This document shows positions 42,913-47,934 of a DNA stretch of 47,934 nucleotides, in pieces. Origin of the DNA: Hyphomicrobiaceae bacterium (GTDB lineage: Bacteria > Pseudomonadota > Alphaproteobacteria > Rhizobiales > Methyloligellaceae). Where the stretch lies: NCBI GenBank assembly GCA_028066055.1, contig JALCBY010000029.1:1-47934 (forward strand). The letters are read 5' to 3'. The translations under genes were made by a program, and so were the position numbers. The notes beneath the pieces are model-generated. The model saw nothing but the letters and a program-made list of their open reading frames with translations, did not search any database and was not told where the DNA came from. Numbering within the stretch: position 1 is the first letter of the stretch; each line of letters begins with the position of its first letter.

Positions 42913-44340
42913 ATGGAACAGTCAGTATTGAAGCCGGTTATCCTGTCGGGCGGAAGCGGCACTCGCTTATGGCCATTGTCACGGCAAGCTTATCCCAAAC
43001 AGTTTCTCGACATTTTTGGCGGGGATTCCCTTTTTCAGCAGACCTGTTCCAGAGTGAGCGGTCCCGGGTTTGCGGAGCCAACCATCCTTAGCAACGATGA
43101 TCATCGCTTCATCGTCCGCGAACAGTTGCAGCAGAAAGGTCTGAAGGCCGACAAGATTGTGCTTGAGCCTGTCGCTAGAAACACCGCGCCTGCGGCTCTC
43201 ATTGCTTCTCTTCTTTACGAGCAGGATGGCGAGGATGCACTGCTTCTGCTTCTCCCCTCCGACCACATAATAGACAGGACCGACCGATTTCAGGAATCCA
43301 TTGCCAAGGGCATTCCGGCGGCCCGCGACGGCAACATCGTCACGTTTGGCGTACGGCCCCAATACGCGCATACGGGATATGGTTACATCGAAACGGGCGA
43401 GGAATCCGGCGACGCGCTGGACGTTCGCCGATTTACGGAGAAGCCGACAAAACCCGTCGCGGAGGACTATCTGGCACGCGGGAACTATTTCTGGAACGCT
43501 GGCATATTCCTGTTTTCCCCTCGCGTGATGATCGAAGCCTTCCGCCAACACATGCCCGAAATGCTGGAGGCATGCAGGCGCGCGCTCTCCAAGGCCTGTA
43601 ACGATCTCGACTTCCTTCGCCTCGACGAGGCGGCTTTCTCGGAGTGCGAGAACATTTCCATCGATTTCGCCATCATGGAGAAATCGGCGAACATTTCCTG
43701 CGTACCGCTTGCGGCCAGCTGGAGCGATCTTGGTTCGTGGACCGCTGTGGCAGAGCATGCGGATCCGCGCGACAGCGAAAACACCGCAAACGGGGATGTG
43801 ATGTTCCACAACAGCCAAAGCTGTTACGGGCACAGCATGGATGGTGCATCTCTTTCGATTGTGGGCCTGGAGAATGTCATCGCTATCGCCACCAAGGACG
43901 CGATCCTGGTGACCTCGAAGGAGCATTCAGAAGACGTCAAAGATGTCGTGGAGAAGTGGAAACTGCAAAATTGCAGCACAACGACCTTTCATCGGCGCGT
44001 GTATCGGCCATGGGGGTGGTTCGAGGGCCTTGAACGCGCCGATCGTTTCCAGGTCAAATGCCTGATGGTGAAGCCGGGCGAGAAGCTCTCGCTGCAAAGT
44101 CACCATCACCGTGCGGAGCACTGGGTCGTTGTATCCGGCACGGCAAAGGTCACGGTCGATGAGAAGGAATTTCTTCTGACGGAGAATGAGTCCACCTACA
44201 TACCCATCGGCGCGACACACCGGCTGGAAAACCCGGGACAAATCCCGGCGCTGCTGATCGAAGTCCAATCCGGCAGTTATCTCAACGAAGATGATATCGT
44301 CCGCTACGAAGATATATACAACCGGGAAGCAGAAATCTGA
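42913..44340 (+). CDS. manC: Mannose-1-phosphate guanylyltransferase / mannose-6-phosphate isomerase
   Basis: The 475-residue bifunctional type II enzyme has an N-terminal nucleotidyltransferase with GGSGTRLWPLSRQAYPKQF and the FTEKP motif, then a cupin-type isomerase domain with RPWGWFEGLE, KPGEKLSLQSHHHRAEHWVVVSG and IPIGATHRLENPG. It supplies GDP-mannose for polysaccharide synthesis. ATG at 42913 was chosen over 42889 because TAGGTG lies just ahead. It is the first gene of a plus-strand exopolysaccharide locus. Confidence 0.95.
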   Translation: MEQSVLKPVILSGGSGTRLWPLSRQAYPKQFLDIFGGDSLFQQTCSRVSGPGFAEPTILSNDDHRFIVREQLQQKGLKADKIVLEPVARNTAPAALIASLLYEQDGEDALLLLLPSDHIIDRTDRFQESIAKGIPAARDGNIVTFGVRPQYAHTGYGYIETGEESGDALDVRRFTEKPTKPVAEDYLARGNYFWNAGIFLFSPRVMIEAFRQHMPEMLEACRRALSKACNDLDFLRLDEAAFSECENISIDFAIMEKSANISCVPLAASWSDLGSWTAVAEHADPRDSENTANGDVMFHNSQSCYGHSMDGASLSIVGLENVIAIATKDAILVTSKEHSEDVKDVVEKWKLQNCSTTTFHRRVYRPWGWFEGLERADRFQVKCLMVKPGEKLSLQSHHHRAEHWVVVSGTAKVTVDEKEFLLTENESTYIPIGATHRLENPGQIPALLIEVQSGSYLNEDDIVRYEDIYNREAEI

Positions 44341-44646
44341 GGGGTGGTTCGCGAAATTCCGGAGTATTCCGGTTTCCTGATCCAACCAGTTTTGAAGTCG
44401 GCCGATAACTTCCATTTCGGTGCGGAAAGTAGCTTAAGGTCGACATCAATACAGCTTGGCTGCCGATTGCTGGTCCCGTCCGCTTTTCAGCGGCATTAAG
44501 CAAAACAAAAAAACCACATGAAAATAGTTACCAAATTCTTGTTGACCGTCCGAAATTGAGATACAACCCTAGATAGATTCTGCGAGATATCTTTTTTTGG
44601 AAGTCTGACTTTTTTCGGGTCACTCAGTTTGTTGGAGCGAGTATCT
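44341..44646. other. 306-bp gap upstream of the sugar transferase gene
   Basis: AT-rich sequence with two long T runs (around 44591-44617). No gene or clear terminator was seen. It probably contains the promoter for the next gene. Confidence 0.5.
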
Positions 44647-46101
44647 GTGGCCGATCAGTCATCGCGTGCGCACGCCGAAAATCCGGTACTCAGCCGTCTT
44701 CGACAGCTGTGGGTGACGCGATTTGGAAGCAGGATTTCACCCGATATAATCGCGGACATCTTCCAGTTTATCGATATTGTTCTTATTCTTCTGACGGCAC
44801 TGATTGCGAAGATTGTCTACATCGACAGCCAATTCGGCGCCGGTGCATCTCCGTTACCTTACGCAATGGCGGCATTGGTCTGCGGTGTCATCGCCTCAGT
44901 GCTGTTCCGCGCGACGGGCGCTGGATTCTCTGTTGAAGTCAGCAACCGATCCTTCAGGCCCGCGCGTCTCATCATGCTTCTTTTGTTCTCATTCATGCTG
45001 CTGTTGACCGTTGCGTACGTGTTCAAGGTGTCCGCCCTGTTCTCACGTGGCTGGCTGATCATATGGTTTGCGATGGCGCTTCTGGCATTGTTGATCAACA
45101 GAGCGGTCTACGAAAAAGTGCAGCGCTGGCTTGTGGCAAACGGGTTCGTCGTCCGAAACGTGGCAATTTTCGGCAAAAAGGTGCCTACCGAACTCCTTGC
45201 ATCAATACTCACGAAGGTTCCGGGCGTACGGATTATTGGTTCGCTCAACAAGGCGTCGGAGCTCGAGAAGCTCAAGAGATATACAGACGCCGAAGGCCAC
45301 CCAACCGGCAAACTGGACGATATCATCATCGTCACAAAGGGAATGCGCTCGCGCACCATCCGCGACTTTATGAACGAAATCAACGGCCTTCCTGTTCAAA
45401 TCAAGATGTGCGTTGATCCATTGGCCTACGACGTTCCCTTCTACGGCGTCTCTCAGATTGGGCACACCCAACTGATAAACATGCGCCGGAAAAAAGTCAG
45501 TCACTGGGGCCATTTGTGCAAAGCAATAGAAGACTACGTCTTCGGAAGCATAATCCTCCTGCTTTCGCTGCCGTTGTTTGCTGTCATTGCGGTCGCGATC
45601 AAAATCGAGAGCCCCGGACCGGTATTCTTCCGACAGCGCCGGCACGGACTGAACAACCGGATCATCTCTGTTTACAAGTTCCGCACGATGAACGTGATGG
45701 AGGATGGCGGCGTGGTGAGGCAGGCCACTCAAAACGACTCTCGTGTGACGAAGGTCGGTGCGGTTCTGCGAAAGACCAGCTTGGATGAATTGCCCCAGAT
45801 CCTGAACGTGCTGCGTGGTGAAATGTCATTGGTCGGCCCGCGTCCGCATGCGCTCGCGCATAACGAGCAATATGGCGCACTCCTCAAGGCCGCGCGCTAC
45901 GCCAGCCGGCATCTGGTCAAACCCGGAATTACCGGTTGGGCACAGATCAATGGCTTCCGTGGACCGACCGAAAATCCGCGTCTGATGGAGGAGCGTGTTC
46001 GCTGCGACCTGGAGTATATCGACAACTGGTCGATCTGGTTTGACCTGGAGATTCTGCTGTTAACGCTCATCTACGGTTTCGTCGGCAAGAACGCGTATTG
46101 A
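44647..46101 (+). CDS. Initiating undecaprenyl-phosphate sugar-phosphate transferase (WcaJ-like)
   Basis: The protein has 484 residues from GTG at 44647; GGAG lies nine bases before it. The frame extends upstream through TTG codons at 44629 and 44632 with no better site. Four N-terminal membrane segments and a soluble central nucleotide-binding-like domain come before the bacterial sugar transferase domain. That domain has a fifth membrane segment (IILLLSLPLFAVIAVAIKI), then SPGPVFFRQRRHG, YKFRTMN, RKTSLDELPQILNVLRGEMSLVGPRP and GITGWAQINGFRG. It transfers a hexose-1-phosphate to undecaprenyl phosphate to start a repeat unit; glucose or galactose cannot be decided. Confidence 0.93.
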   Translation: MADQSSRAHAENPVLSRLRQLWVTRFGSRISPDIIADIFQFIDIVLILLTALIAKIVYIDSQFGAGASPLPYAMAALVCGVIASVLFRATGAGFSVEVSNRSFRPARLIMLLLFSFMLLLTVAYVFKVSALFSRGWLIIWFAMALLALLINRAVYEKVQRWLVANGFVVRNVAIFGKKVPTELLASILTKVPGVRIIGSLNKASELEKLKRYTDAEGHPTGKLDDIIIVTKGMRSRTIRDFMNEINGLPVQIKMCVDPLAYDVPFYGVSQIGHTQLINMRRKKVSHWGHLCKAIEDYVFGSIILLLSLPLFAVIAVAIKIESPGPVFFRQRRHGLNNRIISVYKFRTMNVMEDGGVVRQATQNDSRVTKVGAVLRKTSLDELPQILNVLRGEMSLVGPRPHALAHNEQYGALLKAARYASRHLVKPGITGWAQINGFRGPTENPRLMEERVRCDLEYIDNWSIWFDLEILLLTLIYGFVGKNAY

Positions 46102-46214
46102 TGAGCTTCGCATGCCTGATTGCGCTACGATCGGCATTGACTGACATCCAATTTGAAAGCGTCCGAAACGAAGCGCTTCGTTGGAGTCCTGGTGCCGTTC
46201 GAGGGAGTGGGTAG

Positions 46215-47600
46215 ATGCCGTCACCATCCCAGCTGTGGGCCGCAATCTCGAAGTCGGCAACGCTCCAGACATTCGGCAAGAACAGCATCGTCCAGGCCGG
46301 CGAGCAGCTCGTTAACATCATATTCGGCCTGGCAATAACGATCTATCTCGCACGCCAGTGGGGTCCGAGCATTTTCGGGGTCTGGAGCATCTGCCTTGCG
46401 CTACTGCGCATCGCTATGACCTGCCTCTCATACGGGCTCGATACCATTATCCTGCGTCATTGCTCGCAGCAGCAGGCACCGGACGAGAAGTTCCTGACGG
46501 GCGTTATCGTTCTGCGCGCCGTAAATGCCGCACTCATACTTGGTGCCGCGCTGGTGGGAATTCATCTGTTGCCCGCGGAAGACCGCACTCTGGCAAACCT
46601 TACCTTGGTTATGATGTCCGCCCTTCTGGTGTTGCCGTTCGAAGGGCTTGAGTTTTGGTTCCGCGCGACGAAGGATGCTGTTGCGCCGGCACTCGCGCGC
46701 AGTATTTCAGTCATTGCGGGATCCCTGTTAAAAGCCGCGCTGGTTGCCTCAGGCGCCGCCATCATCTATGTCGGCGCGGCTCACGCCTTCCAGATCGGTC
46801 TGTTTGGCCTCATCCTGTTGGCGGTCTACTTGTGGCGCGGCCATCGCTTTCGCTTTGACACCAGTGTTCTCGGACAGATTGGCGGGCTCTATCGCGACGC
46901 TTGGCCCCTGTTCATCACGACACTCGGCTATCTCGTCTACGCGCGCATCGACATCATGATGCTGGCATGGTTGCGCGGCGATCACGCGGCGGGCACGTAC
47001 GCGGCGACCGTGCGGATTTCGGAGGTGTTCGATCTTGCACCCGTTATCCTGCTTACGGCCGCATCGCCCTTTTTGTTCAATGGCATGCGCAACAACGTCA
47101 AAAAATTCAGCGGCCTCTTTCAGGTTTTTTTGACGTATCTCAATTTGCTGTTCTTCGCCGGGGCACTGGCTGTATGTCTTCTCTCGTCGTTCCTTGTCTG
47201 GTTGCTGTTTGGTTCCTCCTACAGTGAGTCGGCGGGATTTCTCTCAATTCATATCTTCGGCATCGTCTTCATTGCGCAGGGCGTTGCGACCCAATATTGG
47301 TGGGTTGCACGGCGACGTCAGAGAGTTGTTATGTGGCGGGCGCTTGCTGGAGGCGTATTGAACGTCATTCTCAATTTGCTGCTGATACCAGACTATGGGG
47401 GCTATGGAGCCGCCATTGCGACTGTCATCTCTCAGTTTTTCTCTTGTGTTGGAATGAACGTCTTCCTTGGCAGGAACGGATGGTATTTGCTGCGAATGCA
47501 ACTCGTACCGAAATTCCGTTTGAACAAGGGTTTAAATCTCGACGAGCTTGTTGGCACACCACCAAAAACTCTAATATCGGATGGTGCACGCGCTCAATAG
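46215..47600 (+). CDS. Polysaccharide flippase-like membrane protein (Wzx/PST family)
   Basis: The 461-residue protein has about 12-14 membrane segments and the N-terminal signature GEQLVNIIFGLAITIYLARQWGPSIFGVWSI, in which a helix and the Ala-Arg-x-x-Gly-P pattern are typical of PST/MATE-like flippases. A second landmark is LVYARIDIMMLAWLRGDHAAGTYAATVRISE. It would flip undecaprenyl-linked repeat units or export polysaccharide. ATG at 46215 has GGGAGTGGG before it. Confidence 0.92.
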   Translation: MPSPSQLWAAISKSATLQTFGKNSIVQAGEQLVNIIFGLAITIYLARQWGPSIFGVWSICLALLRIAMTCLSYGLDTIILRHCSQQQAPDEKFLTGVIVLRAVNAALILGAALVGIHLLPAEDRTLANLTLVMMSALLVLPFEGLEFWFRATKDAVAPALARSISVIAGSLLKAALVASGAAIIYVGAAHAFQIGLFGLILLAVYLWRGHRFRFDTSVLGQIGGLYRDAWPLFITTLGYLVYARIDIMMLAWLRGDHAAGTYAATVRISEVFDLAPVILLTAASPFLFNGMRNNVKKFSGLFQVFLTYLNLLFFAGALAVCLLSSFLVWLLFGSSYSESAGFLSIHIFGIVFIAQGVATQYWWVARRRQRVVMWRALAGGVLNVILNLLLIPDYGGYGAAIATVISQFFSCVGMNVFLGRNGWYLLRMQLVPKFRLNKGLNLDELVGTPPKTLISDGARAQ

Positions 47601-47744
47601 GTGACGAGCTTTGTGTGACAATACTTCCATGCTGAATGTGGACTTCAGTCCTCACCGGATTTCCAGTTCCGGGATGACGTCACAGTGGGCGACGTTTGAT
47701 CGTGATTCTGCTATAAGAATCAATTGGGAATCATAGGTATTCAA

Positions 47745-47934
47745 ATGAGCCAGCAGATTCAGGAAGATCGAACCGGAGCGCCATGGACCGGTTTTGGTTT
47801 TCGGCGAAACCTCGGACTTAAGGATTTGAGTTTCGCCGATGCTCGCGGCCCCTTCCCTCTGCACGCGTTCAAACATTCTGTCGCTCTTCGTGTTTTTGTT
47901 TTGTCGGTGTGTTTTGTTTTTTCGGGGTTTTGTG
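47745..47934 (+). CDS. 5' end of a gene running off the right edge (unknown)
   Basis: The frame is open from ATG at 47745 to the window edge with no stop, 63 codons. Residues 1-42 are polar (start MSQQIQEDRTGAPWTGFGF); a hydrophobic segment then begins (VALRVFVLSVCFVFSGF), consistent with a membrane protein of the exopolysaccharide locus. The ribosome site is weak (TAGGTATTCAA). The 3' end and the family are not visible, so a non-coding stretch cannot be excluded. Confidence 0.4.
   Translation, partial: MSQQIQEDRTGAPWTGFGFRRNLGLKDLSFADARGPFPLHAFKHSVALRVFVLSVCFVFSGFC

Noticed and set aside
1-47934. tRNA, rRNA, CRISPR arrays, riboswitches and intact insertion sequences
   Set aside because: None was seen by eye; no repeated spacer pattern, cloverleaf or terminal inverted repeats were found, but a covariance-model scan was not possible.

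Overview
The window looks like a chromosomal segment of an alphaproteobacterium, most likely of the Rhizobiales (Hyphomicrobiales). The reasons are the moderately high GC content, the tightly overlapping operons, the phnGHIJKLMN order with a linked DUF1045 gene, and the abundance of TRAP, TTT and ABC solute-uptake systems. No rRNA, tRNA, CRISPR array or intact insertion sequence was seen. Genus-level placement cannot be made from the sequence alone.

Region by region: (1) 1-100 is the 3' end of a short-chain dehydrogenase. (2) 691-7295 is a compact five-gene plus-strand operon: a cytoplasmic coiled-coil protein, an unknown soluble protein, an AAA+ ATPase, a second unknown protein, and a membrane-anchored DUF2333-type protein. 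This is the best candidate for an undescribed system. (3) 7355-7465 is a relic of an AraC-type DNA-binding domain, followed by an Rrf2-type regulator without cluster-ligating cysteines. (4) 8297-11366 (minus) encodes a TonB / ExbD / ExbD / ExbB energy-transduction set with an exported four-cysteine protein; one ExbD has Asn in place of the essential Asp. (5) 11367-11895 is gene-poor and holds a 15-bp tandem duplication and what looks like an IS66 transposase tail, followed by a GNAT acetyltransferase gene.

(6) 12422-31336 is a large catabolic island, probably for hydroxyprolines or related imino acids. It has two proline-racemase-superfamily enzymes, an ornithine-cyclodeaminase-like (pyrroline-2-carboxylate reductase type) enzyme, a DapA-family lyase/deaminase, an aldehyde dehydrogenase, a gamma-glutamyltransferase-like enzyme, an enolase-superfamily enzyme, and a FadR-type GntR regulator. 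It also has three unrelated importers (TRAP DctPQM, TTT TctABC, polar amino acid ABC). TTGTCGACAA-like palindromes recur upstream of three of its transcription units and probably mark the GntR operator. Products would be expected to reach proline or 2-oxoglutarate, but the D-hydroxyproline oxidase needed for the 4-hydroxyproline route is not in the window.

(7) 31375-41406 is a complete carbon-phosphorus lyase locus: a Pho box, phnGHIJKLMN on the plus strand, and convergent phnC-phnD-phnE-DUF1045 on the minus strand. (8) 41407-42912 is mostly non-coding with two doubtful small membrane-protein ORFs. (9) 42913 to the right edge is the beginning of an exopolysaccharide locus: a GDP-mannose synthesis enzyme, an initiating sugar-phosphate transferase, a flippase, and a gene cut by the window edge.
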